A stretch of 8,268 nucleotides of DNA from an uncultured Achromobacter sp. (GCA_913775005.1 CAJYKY010000528.1:1-8268); one strand, 5' to 3'; positions 1 through 5,511 are shown, counted from the first letter of the stretch. The notes: generated by a model not told the origin, from the sequence alone. A program made the numbers and translations.

Positions 1-591
1 CGCCCATTGGCGCCACGCACGCGGTCGCGTCGCGCTGCCCAGCGCCTGCCCCTCGCGCCATTTCGCCGCCTCTATCAGACCCGGCCGGCACACCGGCCCC
101 ATCCACTCTTCGCAGACCGGCTCGGCATGCAGCGCGGCGTCCCATTCGAAGTCGTTGCGCCGGAAAGCCACGTCCACGCCCTGCCCGGCAAAATCCACCG
201 CGCCGCCCGCCGCGTACAGATGCACCTGGATGTCGGGATGCGCGCGCTGGAAATCCGGCAGGCGCGGAATCAGCCACATCATGGCGATGGTCGGTTCGCA
301 GGACAGCACCAAAGGCGCCTGCACGTCCACTTGCTGCAATTGGGCCAGCCCCGCCCGCAACTGCTCGAACATGGCTTGCGTGACGGCCAGCAGCTGGCGC
401 CCGGCATCGGTCAGGAAAACAGCACGATTGCGGCGCTCAAAAAGCGTCACGCCCAGCGAAGCTTCCAGCTGCTTGATCTGCCGGCTGACCGCGCCGTGCG
501 TCACGTGCAGCTCCTCTGCGGCGCGGCCAAACGCGGCATGGCGGGCGGCCGCGTCAAAGACGCGCAAGGCATTCAAGGGCGGTAGCTTCAT
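1..591 (-). CDS. LysR-family transcriptional regulator, GcvA-like (3' end cut off)
   Basis: This is a DNA-binding transcription regulator, probably acting on the divergent exporter gene. The reverse strand is open from ATG at 591 to base 1, giving 197 codons; a LysR protein is usually about 300 residues, so the C-terminal third lies outside the window. It begins MKLPPLNALRVFDAAARHAA and continues with a winged helix-turn-helix (residues about 18-40, with AAEELHVTHGAVSRQIKQLE) and the typical FERRNRAVFLTDAGRQLL wing. From about residue 90 the first half of the periplasmic-binding-like effector domain follows, including WLIPRLPDFQRAHPDIQVHL. The LPPLNALRVF opening and domain spacing resemble the GcvA/AmpR group of LysR proteins. 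The Shine-Dalgarno match is weak (AGGAAA about 14 bases upstream). The effector cannot be read from the sequence. Confidence 0.93.
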   Translation of the reverse strand, partial: MKLPPLNALRVFDAAARHAAFGRAAEELHVTHGAVSRQIKQLEASLGVTLFERRNRAVFLTDAGRQLLAVTQAMFEQLRAGLAQLQQVDVQAPLVLSCEPTIAMMWLIPRLPDFQRAHPDIQVHLYAAGGAVDFAGQGVDVAFRRNDFEWDAALHAEPVCEEWMGPVCRPGLIEAAKWREGQALGSATRPRAWRQWA

Positions 592-708
592 CGCAATCGG
601 TGAGTTTTCCTGACGGATATCCGGCATTAAAAATCGTTTTTCGGCGGGGCGCCAGCCTTGCAGAATGCGCATCCGGTTTCCTTCCCCGATGCTCACCCTG
701 CCCCTGCC
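592..708. promoter_or_regulatory. Divergent intergenic region with two palindromes, candidate LysR operators
   Basis: This is the 117-base space between the divergent lysR and exporter starts. It holds CGGATATCCG at 614-623, a perfect 10-base palindrome, and AAAAA-TCG-TTTTT at 629-641, an exact dyad with a 3-base centre. On the minus strand TTTAAT (631 down to 626) matches a sigma-70 -10 box at 5 of 6 positions, but no convincing -35 precedes it. LysR regulators commonly bind such dyads in the gap between themselves and a divergent target. Assignment as operators is inference. Confidence 0.4.
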
Positions 709-1323
709 ATGACCGAACTGTTCGCCGTTGCCCTTATCACCGTCCTTGCCGTCATCAGCCCGGGGCCGGACTTTGCGATGATCACGCGCTACAGCTATCT
801 GTTTGGGCGGCGCACCGGGCTCGTCTGCGCGCTGGGCATCGCGCTGGGGGTGCAGGTGCATGTGTTCTACACGATGTTCGGCGTCAGCCTGCTCGCCCAT
901 CACGCAGAGGCGGTGCTGGAGGGCGTGAAGCTCGCCGGCGCCTGCTATCTGGTCTACATGGGCTGGCGGTCATTCTTTAACCGCAGCCAGGTCAGCCAGG
1001 ATCTGTCAGCGCGCCCGGCCATCAGTGCTTGGCAGGCCATGAGCCACGGGTTTCTGACCAATGCACTGAACCCGAAAACAACGTTGTTTGTCGTCAGCAC
1101 GTACACCCAGGTGGTGTCGCCCGGCACTCCGCTCGCGCAGCAATTCGGCTATGGCCTGTTCATGTCGGCGGCGCACTGGCTGTGGTTCAGCGTGGGGGCG
1201 TGGTCGATTTCGGCCGAAGGCCTGAGGCGGGTGCTGCTAGATCGGCAACGGCTGGTGGACCGCGTGGTGGGTGCTGTTCTGATGATCTTGGGGGCTGGCC
1301 TGGCGCTGATGCAGATCAAATAA
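709..1323 (+). CDS. RhtB/LysE-family amino acid exporter
   Basis: This is an inner-membrane exporter of the LysE superfamily, RhtB branch, whose studied members export homoserine, threonine and other amino acids by proton-coupled efflux. The product is 204 residues, normal for the family. The conserved SPGPD motif is at residues 17-21 after the first hydrophobic segment, and GFLTNALNPK is at 114-123, the family's second signature. About six hydrophobic segments span the protein, ending LMILGAGLALMQIK. I chose ATG 709 because the protein then starts MTELFAVALITVLAV, as family members do. The frame is open further up to a TTG at 658, but those 17 residues look non-coding. No clear Shine-Dalgarno sequence precedes 709. 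It is transcribed away from the LysR gene at 1-591, a common regulator/exporter arrangement. The substrate cannot be told. Confidence 0.9.
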   Translation: MTELFAVALITVLAVISPGPDFAMITRYSYLFGRRTGLVCALGIALGVQVHVFYTMFGVSLLAHHAEAVLEGVKLAGACYLVYMGWRSFFNRSQVSQDLSARPAISAWQAMSHGFLTNALNPKTTLFVVSTYTQVVSPGTPLAQQFGYGLFMSAAHWLWFSVGAWSISAEGLRRVLLDRQRLVDRVVGAVLMILGAGLALMQIK

Positions 1324-1336
1324 ATTATGGGGACAC

Positions 1337-1423
1337 ATTGATAGCAATCTGGTAGGCCGACGGTCAACGCTTCTGCCGTTTTGCCCTTGTTTTACGGGGC
1401 ATAGCCGCATTCTCGGCCTATCA
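1337..1423. repeat. Nested inverted repeats downstream of the exporter gene, possible structured RNA
   Basis: Several arms nest in this short stretch. ATTG-ATAG-CAAT forms a small hairpin at 1337-1348. An outer pair, TAGGCCGA at 1353-1360 and TCGGCCTA at 1413-1420, is exact and extends by three pairs (one a G-U wobble) to 1350/1423. Inside it are AACG/CGTT (1366-1369 with 1377-1380) and TGCCC/GGGCA (1382-1386 with 1397-1401). On paper this folds as a closed multi-branch structure. No T-run follows 1423, so a simple intrinsic terminator is unlikely in the plus direction. It could be a transcript 3' end structure, a small RNA or chance. No open reading frame here looks like a gene. Confidence 0.35.
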
Positions 1424-1452
1424 AGAAACACCGAATAAAACGGTGACACATC

Positions 1453-1532
1453 AATTTTCCCTGTAAATTCAAGCATCATGTAGAAATGAATCCGGGAATG
1501 GCCAGATTTCCAAGCCCTACGCATTTGATGCG
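1453..1532. repeat. Two small inverted repeats in the gene-free gap before gdhA
   Basis: AATTT (1453-1457) and AAATT (1465-1469) form a dyad with a 7-base spacer in an AT-rich patch. CGCAT-TTG-ATGCG at 1520-1532 is an exact 5-base-arm hairpin. Neither is followed by a T-run. The remainder of 1424-1592 shows no gene or RNA that I recognise. These may be binding sites for the gdhA or upstream promoter region, or chance. Confidence 0.25.
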
Positions 1533-1592
1533 ACCCCAATAATCGACGAGAAAAAACGCTTTGATATCAAGGCGCTGGCCGCGTTTTCAGCT

Positions 1593-1621
1593 TTGCGCAG
1601 GGCAGCAAATTTCCCTACACT
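1593..1621 (+). promoter_or_regulatory. Candidate sigma-70 promoter for gdhA
   Basis: TTGCGC at 1593-1598 (3 of 6 to TTGACA, including the important TTG) is followed by 17 bases and TACACT at 1616-1621 (4 of 6 to TATAAT). The start of transcription would be near 1628, giving a leader of about 100 bases. The match is moderate; it is favoured because the spacing is ideal and the NtrC-like dyad sits right at the predicted start. Confidence 0.4.
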
Positions 1622-1623
1622 TG

Positions 1624-1640
1624 CGCACCAAGCCGGTGCA
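1624..1640. promoter_or_regulatory. NtrC (NR-I) binding-site candidate upstream of gdhA
   Basis: The sequence CGCACC-AAGCC-GGTGCA matches the enterobacterial NtrC consensus TGCACC-N5-GGTGCA at 11 of 12 specified positions, with the correct 5-base spacer. A further half-site, TGCACC, lies at 1646-1651 and makes an exact inverted repeat with the GGTGCA at 1635-1640 (spacer GTTGA). The dyad overlaps the predicted start of the sigma-70 promoter, which suits repression. It also lies about 71 bases upstream of the start predicted for the sigma-54-like element, which would allow activation. Repression of gdhA by NtrC under nitrogen limitation is known in Pseudomonas putida. Confidence 0.5.
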
Positions 1641-1662
1641 GTTGATGCACCAGAATAATGAT

Positions 1663-1696
1663 TTTGCGCCCCAGTTTGGCGCAGTCTTGGCGCAAA
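1663..1696 (+). promoter_or_regulatory. Sigma-54-like -24/-12 element inside a GGCGCA repeat cluster
   Basis: TTGGCGCAGTCTTGGC at 1676-1691 fits the RpoN consensus TTGGCAC-R-N4-TTGC with two mismatches and the required GG-N10-GC spacing (GG 1678-1679, GC 1690-1691). Transcription would start near 1703, just upstream of the gdhA ribosome-binding site. The same bases contain the direct repeat TTGGCGCA at 1676-1683 and 1687-1694, an 11-base period. They also fall within an inverted repeat with exact 8-base arms, TTTGCGCC at 1663-1670 and GGCGCAAA at 1689-1696. The cluster might therefore be a repressor site or an RNA hairpin instead of a promoter. Confidence 0.3.
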
Positions 1697-1728
1697 CCGC
1701 ACCTGTTCGAAGCACCCCCGAGGAGATC

Positions 1729-3075
1729 ATGTTGAAAGTGCAGAGTCTGGACGACTTCCTGCGTGGCGTCGCCGCGCGCGACCCGCAGCAACCGGAATTC
1801 ATGCAAGCCGTCCAGGAGGTGATGCTGAGCCTGTGGCCTTTCATCGAAAAGCACCCGCACTACGCCGAGCACGCGCTGCTTGAGCGTCTGGTGGAACCCG
1901 AACGCGTGATCCAGTTCCGCGTGTGCTGGACCGACGATCAGGGCCGTGCCCAGGTCAACCGTGCCTTCCGCATCCAGCACAGCTCAGCCATCGGCCCGTT
2001 CAAGGGCGGCATGCGCTTTCACCCCTCGGTGAACCTGTCCATCCTGAAATTCCTGGCCTTCGAGCAGACGCTGAAGAACTCGCTGACCACGCTGCCCATG
2101 GGCGGCGGCAAGGGCGGTTCCGACTTCGACCCCAAGGGCAAGTCCGATGCCGAAGTCATGCGCTTCTGCCAAGCGCTGATGATCGAGCTGTATCGCCACC
2201 TGGGTCCGGACACCGACGTGCCGGCGGGCGATATCGGCGTGGGCGCGCGCGAAGTCGGCTTCATGGCCGGCATGATGAAAAAGCTGTCGAACTCCACCGC
2301 CAGCGTCTTCACGGGCAAGGGCCTGACGTTCGGCGGCAGCCTGATCCGCCCCGAAGCCACCGGCTACGGCACGGTCTACTTCGCTGAAGAAATGCTCAAG
2401 CGCGTGGGCAAGTCGTTCGACGGCCTGCGCGTGTCGGTGTCCGGCTCGGGCAACGTGGCGCAATACGCCATTGAAAAGGCCATGTCGCTGGGCGCCAAGG
2501 TCGTGACCGTGTCGGATTCGAATGGCACCGTCGTGGACGAAGCCGGCTTCACGCACGAGAAGCTTGTGGCCCTGATGCACATCAAGAACGACCTGCGCGG
2601 CCGCCTGGACACGTACGCCAAGCAATTTGGCCTGACCTACGAAGCCGGCAAGCGCCCGTGGCACGTGCCGGTGGATGTGGCCCTGCCTTGCGCCACGCAG
2701 AACGAGCTGGAACTGGCCGACGCCCAGACGCTGATCAAGAACGGCGTGCTGTGCGTGGCCGAAGGCGCCAACATGCCGGCCACGCTGGATGCCGCCAAGG
2801 CGTTCATCGCCGCGCGCGTGCTGTACGCGCCGGGCAAGGCCACCAACGCCGGCGGCGTGGCCGTGTCGGGCCTGGAAATGGCGCAGAACTCGGCGCGCCT
2901 GGCCTGGACCCGCGAAGAAGTCGACAGCCGTTTGCACGCCATCATGCGCGACATCCACGAAAACTGCGTGCGCCACGGCCATAGCGAGCGCGAATACGTG
3001 AACTACCTGGACGGCGCCAACATCGCCGGCTTCGTCAAGGTGGCCGACGCGATGCGCCAGCAAGGCCTGTATTGA
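1729..3075 (+). CDS. gdhA: NADP-specific glutamate dehydrogenase
   Basis: This cytoplasmic enzyme makes L-glutamate from 2-oxoglutarate, ammonium and NADPH, the low-affinity ammonium assimilation route. The 448-residue product is nearly the same length as E. coli GdhA (447) and aligns with it by eye along its whole length. In the substrate domain K92 (GPFKGGMRFHPS), K128 (LPMGGGKGGSDFDPKGKS) and D168 (PAGDIGVG) are all present. The Rossmann domain has SGSGNVAQYA at about 238-247, and SDS at 262-264 follows the second strand as in NADP-type enzymes. ATG 1729 is chosen because the protein then starts MLKVQSLDDFL; AGGAG at 1721-1725 is only 3 bases upstream, a short spacing. The frame is open back to 1561 (in-frame ATG at 1645), but those codons do not look coding. 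The gene stands alone between an NtrC-like control region and a terminator. Confidence 0.98.
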   Translation: MLKVQSLDDFLRGVAARDPQQPEFMQAVQEVMLSLWPFIEKHPHYAEHALLERLVEPERVIQFRVCWTDDQGRAQVNRAFRIQHSSAIGPFKGGMRFHPSVNLSILKFLAFEQTLKNSLTTLPMGGGKGGSDFDPKGKSDAEVMRFCQALMIELYRHLGPDTDVPAGDIGVGAREVGFMAGMMKKLSNSTASVFTGKGLTFGGSLIRPEATGYGTVYFAEEMLKRVGKSFDGLRVSVSGSGNVAQYAIEKAMSLGAKVVTVSDSNGTVVDEAGFTHEKLVALMHIKNDLRGRLDTYAKQFGLTYEAGKRPWHVPVDVALPCATQNELELADAQTLIKNGVLCVAEGANMPATLDAAKAFIAARVLYAPGKATNAGGVAVSGLEMAQNSARLAWTREEVDSRLHAIMRDIHENCVRHGHSEREYVNYLDGANIAGFVKVADAMRQQGLY

Positions 3076-3096
3076 TAGGCTGACGGCATAGAACAA

Positions 3097-3121
3097 GGGC
3101 GGCCTTTCGGCCGCCCTTTTT
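3097..3121 (+). terminator. Intrinsic terminator of gdhA
   Basis: GGGCGGCC (3097-3104), loop TTTC, GGCCGCCC (3109-3116), then five T residues, beginning 21 bases after the gdhA stop. The flanking AA before the stem can pair with the first T residues. The copper chaperone gene converges from the other side and ends at 3145. On the minus strand the same stem is followed only by TTGTTC, so it may also slow transcription from that side but less efficiently. Confidence 0.93.
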
Positions 3122-3144
3122 ACATCCCGCGCATTCGCCGGGGC

Positions 3145-3636
3145 TTAGTGTTTCATCGCGCCGTGATCGTGGCTCATGCCGGGGTTGTGCGACGCCGGCT
3201 TCACCTTGAATTCGACGGCGACGTCACCCGCCTTTTCAAACTTCAGCGTGGCGGGCACGGTGGCGCCGTCCTTGAATGGGGCGCGCAGCTTGATGAACAT
3301 GACGTGGTAGCCGCCCGGGCTGAGCTTGACTTCGGTGTCGGCCGGCAAGGCGATACCGCCTTCCACCTGGCGCATCTTGGACACGCCGTTTTCGGTTTGC
3401 ACGGTATGCAGTTCGACGCGTTCTGCCGCGTCCGACGTGACCGACAACAGGCGGTCTGCCGCCTTGGCGTCGTTGTCGATATCCATATAGCCCGCGCCAT
3501 TGGACTGCCCCGGCGCCGAGGCGCGGACCCACAGGTCGTCGATTTCGATCTGGCCGACCTTATAGTCCTTCGCCCAAGCCGTGCCGGCCGTGCACAGGCC
3601 CAGGGCGGCAATGACTGCGAACTTGCGGATGTTCAT
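3145..3636 (-). CDS. Periplasmic copper chaperone, PCu(A)C family
   Basis: This is a secreted Cu(I)-binding protein. Family members carry copper in the periplasm and help assemble the CuA/CuB centres of cytochrome c oxidases. The 163-residue product has a signal peptide (MNIRKFAVIAALGLCTAGTAWA, predicted cut after A22). The cupredoxin-like domain follows, with WVRASAPGQSNGAGYM at 36-51. The copper ligands H77, M88, H111 and M113 are visible as H-x10-M-x22-H-x-M; the usually quoted form has x21. The tail (150-163) has four His and two Met (SHNPGMSHDHGAMKH), likely extra metal-binding residues. The start has a strong AGGAGG (3650 down to 3645) at 8-base spacing. It begins 20 bases after the argP-like stop on the same strand, so the two may be co-transcribed. 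No SCO or oxidase gene, the usual neighbours, is in view. Confidence 0.92.
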   Translation of the reverse strand: MNIRKFAVIAALGLCTAGTAWAKDYKVGQIEIDDLWVRASAPGQSNGAGYMDIDNDAKAADRLLSVTSDAAERVELHTVQTENGVSKMRQVEGGIALPADTEVKLSPGGYHVMFIKLRAPFKDGATVPATLKFEKAGDVAVEFKVKPASHNPGMSHDHGAMKH

Positions 3637-3656
3637 GGGGGTGTCCTCCTAGTGGG

Positions 3657-4556
3657 TTAACGCCGCCGGACCAAGCTGCGGGCGGCCGACAGAACCGAAT
3701 CGGTCAAGGCTTCCATCGCCTCGGAGTTTACCCGCCAATGCTGCCAGTACAGCGGCACGTCTTCCCACGCGCGCCCCCGAAGCAGCACCAGATGACCTGC
3801 GTCAAGGTGTTCCTGCACAAGCGGCAGCGGGTTCATGGTCCAGCCCAATCCGCCCAGCGTTGCCTGCACGAACGCGCGCGTGGACGGCACCCACCACACG
3901 GGCGGCTGCCACGGCGTGGGGTCCGAAATCTTATGCGCGAAACGCGCCTGGAGCGCGTCCTTGCGGTTGAAGACCAGCACCGGCGCCTGCGCCAGCGTCT
4001 GCGCATTCACGCCGCTGGCGAAGTAGCGCTTGTGAAAGTCCGGCGTGCACGTGGCCACGTAGCGCATGCTGCCCAGCGCGTGGATGCGGCAGCCTTGCAC
4101 CGGGTCGGCCAGCGTCGTCACCGCGCCCAGCACGGAACCATTGCGCAGCAAGGCGGCCGTGTGGTCCTGGTCTTCAGACTGCATGTCCAGCGTGGCGCGC
4201 GTGCGCGACGAGAACTGCAAGGCCGCATCCACAAACCAGGTTTCCAGGCTGTCGTGGTTGACCGCGATGGGGATGCTGGCGTGCGGCACGTCGTCGTCCG
4301 AAACGCCCAGCCGGTTCAGCGCGTCGTGCTCCAGCAGCGCCGTCTGCTCGGCCAGCTGCACCAGCACCCTGCCGTCGGTGGTGGCCGCCGCCGGCACCGT
4401 GCGTTGCACGAGCAAGCGGCCCATGCGGTCTTCCAGCGCCTTGATCCGTTGCGACACGGCCGACGGTGTCACGCTCAACGCCAGCGCCGCGCGTTCGAAA
4501 CTGCCTTCACGCACCACGGCGGCCAGCGCCCGCAAGTTGCCATGATCGATTTTCAT
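3657..4556 (-). CDS. argP: ArgP/LysG-type LysR regulator of basic amino acid export
   Basis: This is a transcription regulator of the ArgP (IciA)/LysG group, which responds to lysine and arginine and controls the exporter gene next to it. The product is 299 residues, usual for the group. The winged helix-turn-helix is at about 16-40 (GSFERAALALSVTPSAVSQR), followed by LLVQRTVPAAATTDGRVLV, close to the LLVRTVP signature of E. coli ArgP. The effector domain from about 90 also aligns with ArgP (IAVNHDSLETWFVDA, LRNGSVLGAVTTLADPVQGC, STRAFVQATLGGLGW). It is divergent from an ArgO/LysE exporter, the classical arrangement. No Shine-Dalgarno sequence precedes the ATG at 4556: the leader reads TTTTTTTGCTTCCTCT, pyrimidines almost throughout. 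Which amino acid is sensed cannot be decided. Confidence 0.93.
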   Translation of the reverse strand: MKIDHGNLRALAAVVREGSFERAALALSVTPSAVSQRIKALEDRMGRLLVQRTVPAAATTDGRVLVQLAEQTALLEHDALNRLGVSDDDVPHASIPIAVNHDSLETWFVDAALQFSSRTRATLDMQSEDQDHTAALLRNGSVLGAVTTLADPVQGCRIHALGSMRYVATCTPDFHKRYFASGVNAQTLAQAPVLVFNRKDALQARFAHKISDPTPWQPPVWWVPSTRAFVQATLGGLGWTMNPLPLVQEHLDAGHLVLLRGRAWEDVPLYWQHWRVNSEAMEALTDSVLSAARSLVRRR

Positions 4557-4578
4557 AGAGGAAGCAAAAAAATACGGT

Positions 4579-4599
4579 TTAAGTTTTACTTAATATAGT
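4579..4599. promoter_or_regulatory. argP/argO divergent control region: LysR dyad and opposed -10 boxes
   Basis: TTAAGT-TTT-ACTTAA at 4579-4593 is an exact 15-base dyad and contains the LysR T-N11-A core (4580-4592). Directly beside it, TATAGT at 4594-4599 (5 of 6 to TATAAT) reads as a -10 box towards the exporter. TATATT (4597 down to 4592, 5 of 6) reads as a -10 box towards argP. Neither has a good -35 box at 16-18 bases, as expected where an activator recruits polymerase. The patch is markedly AT-rich against the GC-rich surroundings. This is probably the ArgP site; its exact role at each promoter is inference. Confidence 0.55.
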
Positions 4600-4651
4600 G
4601 AAGGAAAATTAGCTGTATTTCATCGCCTACGCAAGGGACAATCTGTCATCG

Positions 4652-4673
4652 CCGGACTGCGCAATGCGTCCGG
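4652..4673 (+). repeat. Hairpin in the presumed argO leader
   Basis: CCGGAC (4652-4657) and GTCCGG (4668-4673) are exact inverted arms with a 10-base loop, about 50 bases upstream of the exporter ATG. No T-run follows, so it is not a plain terminator. If transcription starts near 4606 it would be in a leader of about 118 bases and could affect translation or stability. A role is speculative. Confidence 0.3.
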
Positions 4674-4724
4674 AGCAGCCATCAAAGCGCCGCCACAGGC
4701 GTTGCAGTTACAGGTATCCGCATC

Positions 4725-5357
4725 ATGTTTGCCACCCTTTCGTCCCCCCTCTTCCTGACCGCCTGGGCCAGCGGCACCGCCACGGGCCTGGGCCTGTTCG
4801 CCGTCGTGGGCGCGCAAAGCGCGTTCATCCTGCGCCAGGGCCTCATGCGCGCGCATCTGCTTAGCGTCGTGGCCATCTGCGCGCTGATCGACGCCGTGTT
4901 CATCTTTGCCAGCGTGTCTGGCCTGCAAGCGCTGACCGCGTGGTTTCCGTGGCTGACGACCGCCGTGCTGTGGTTCGGCGTGGTCTTCCTGTCTTGGTAT
5001 GGCCTGCAATCGGCCCGGCGTGCATGGAGCGCCAACGGCGGTCTGGCGGCCGCGCGCGACGTTGCACCGTCGCGCCGCGCCGCCATGCTGGGCGCCTTGG
5101 GCTTCTCGTTGCTGAATCCGCATTTCTGGCTGGACATGGTGGTGGTCGGTTCGCTGGCGCATGGCTTTGATGATGCCCGCATGGCATTTGCCGCAGGCGC
5201 CTTCACCGCCAGCGTGCTGTGGCTGGCCGTCCTGGGCATCGGCTCGCGGCTGTTTGCGCCTTTCTTCTCCAGCGCCTCGGCCTGGCGGGTGCTGGATGGC
5301 GTCATCGCCGTGGTCATGGTCGGGCTGGCGATCAGCCTGGCGGTCAAGGGCATATAA
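4725..5357 (+). CDS. argO: ArgO/LysE-family basic amino acid exporter
   Basis: This inner-membrane permease of the LysE family exports arginine and/or lysine, protecting the cell from excess or from toxic analogues such as canavanine. The 210-residue product matches E. coli ArgO in length (211). GAQSAFILRQG at 29-39 corresponds to the family's GPQNAFVMNQG, D56 lies in the following membrane helix, and NPHFWLD at 131-137 matches NPHVYLD. About six hydrophobic segments are seen, the last at roughly 190-208. ATG 4725 is preceded by AGGT (4712-4715) at 9-base spacing, a modest ribosome-binding site. It is divergent from the argP-like regulator, 168 bases away, which supports function as much as the sequence does. 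Whether it moves Arg, Lys or both cannot be told, so lysE would be an equally fair name. Confidence 0.92.
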   Translation: MFATLSSPLFLTAWASGTATGLGLFAVVGAQSAFILRQGLMRAHLLSVVAICALIDAVFIFASVSGLQALTAWFPWLTTAVLWFGVVFLSWYGLQSARRAWSANGGLAAARDVAPSRRAAMLGALGFSLLNPHFWLDMVVVGSLAHGFDDARMAFAAGAFTASVLWLAVLGIGSRLFAPFFSSASAWRVLDGVIAVVMVGLAISLAVKGI

Positions 5358-5385
5358 CGGCCGCGCCGCAGTCCGCAGCGCATCA

Positions 5386-5406
5386 GGCGGGACGCATGAT
5401 CCCGCC
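5386..5406 (+). terminator. Hairpin after argO, possible weak terminator
   Basis: GGCGGGA (5386-5392), loop CGCATGA, TCCCGCC (5400-5406): exact 7-base arms starting 29 bases after the exporter stop codon. No T-run follows, so intrinsic termination is doubtful; it may mark or protect the transcript 3' end. Confidence 0.35.
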
Positions 5407-5424
5407 GGCAGCAATCAGGGAATA

Positions 5425-5459
5425 CGGGGACGCCCCGACCCAGCCTTCACTTTTATAAT
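5425..5459 (+). promoter_or_regulatory. Candidate promoter and operator for the LysR gene at 5512
   Basis: TATAAT at 5454-5459 is a perfect -10 box; the start would be near 5466 with a leader of about 46 bases. There is no recognisable -35 box at 16-18 bases. In its place sits CGGGG-ACG-CCCCG at 5425-5437, an exact 5-base-arm dyad that could be a regulator site. The promoter call rests on the -10 match in an otherwise GC-rich gap. Confidence 0.5.
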
Positions 5460-5511
5460 CCCCGGCGTTGCCATTCTTTCGTCGGGCGCAAGGCCGGCCC
5501 GCCAGACGATC

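Noticed and set aside
7..613. Two plus-strand open frames opposite the left-edge LysR gene
   Set aside because: They are shadows: the minus strand gives an unmistakable LysR N-terminus over 591 bases, open to the window edge.
1237..1539. Minus-strand 100-codon frame spanning the exporter 3' end and the gap
   Set aside because: No ribosome-binding site, no recognisable domain, and it runs antisense to the exporter coding sequence and through the inverted-repeat cluster.
1561..1728. N-terminal extension of gdhA from a TTG at 1561 or an ATG at 1645
   Set aside because: The frame is open, but the residues do not resemble any GdhA N-terminus. The protein from ATG 1729 matches the known family length, and the extension would cover the promoter and NtrC-like sites.
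1984..3096. Long open frame (370 codons) antisense to gdhA
   Set aside because: It mirrors gdhA in a high-GC sequence, its product is a low-complexity mix of His, Gln, Val and Ala with no domain, and gdhA is certain.
3738..4598. Open frame on the plus strand opposite the argP-like gene
   Set aside because: The product is rich in Arg, His and Gln without family resemblance, and the minus-strand gene explains the region.
5161..5511. Upstream extension of the LysR gene into the exporter gene
   Set aside because: It would overlap argO in another frame. The LysR family begins at about the residue encoded from 5512, and a consensus -10 box lies between.
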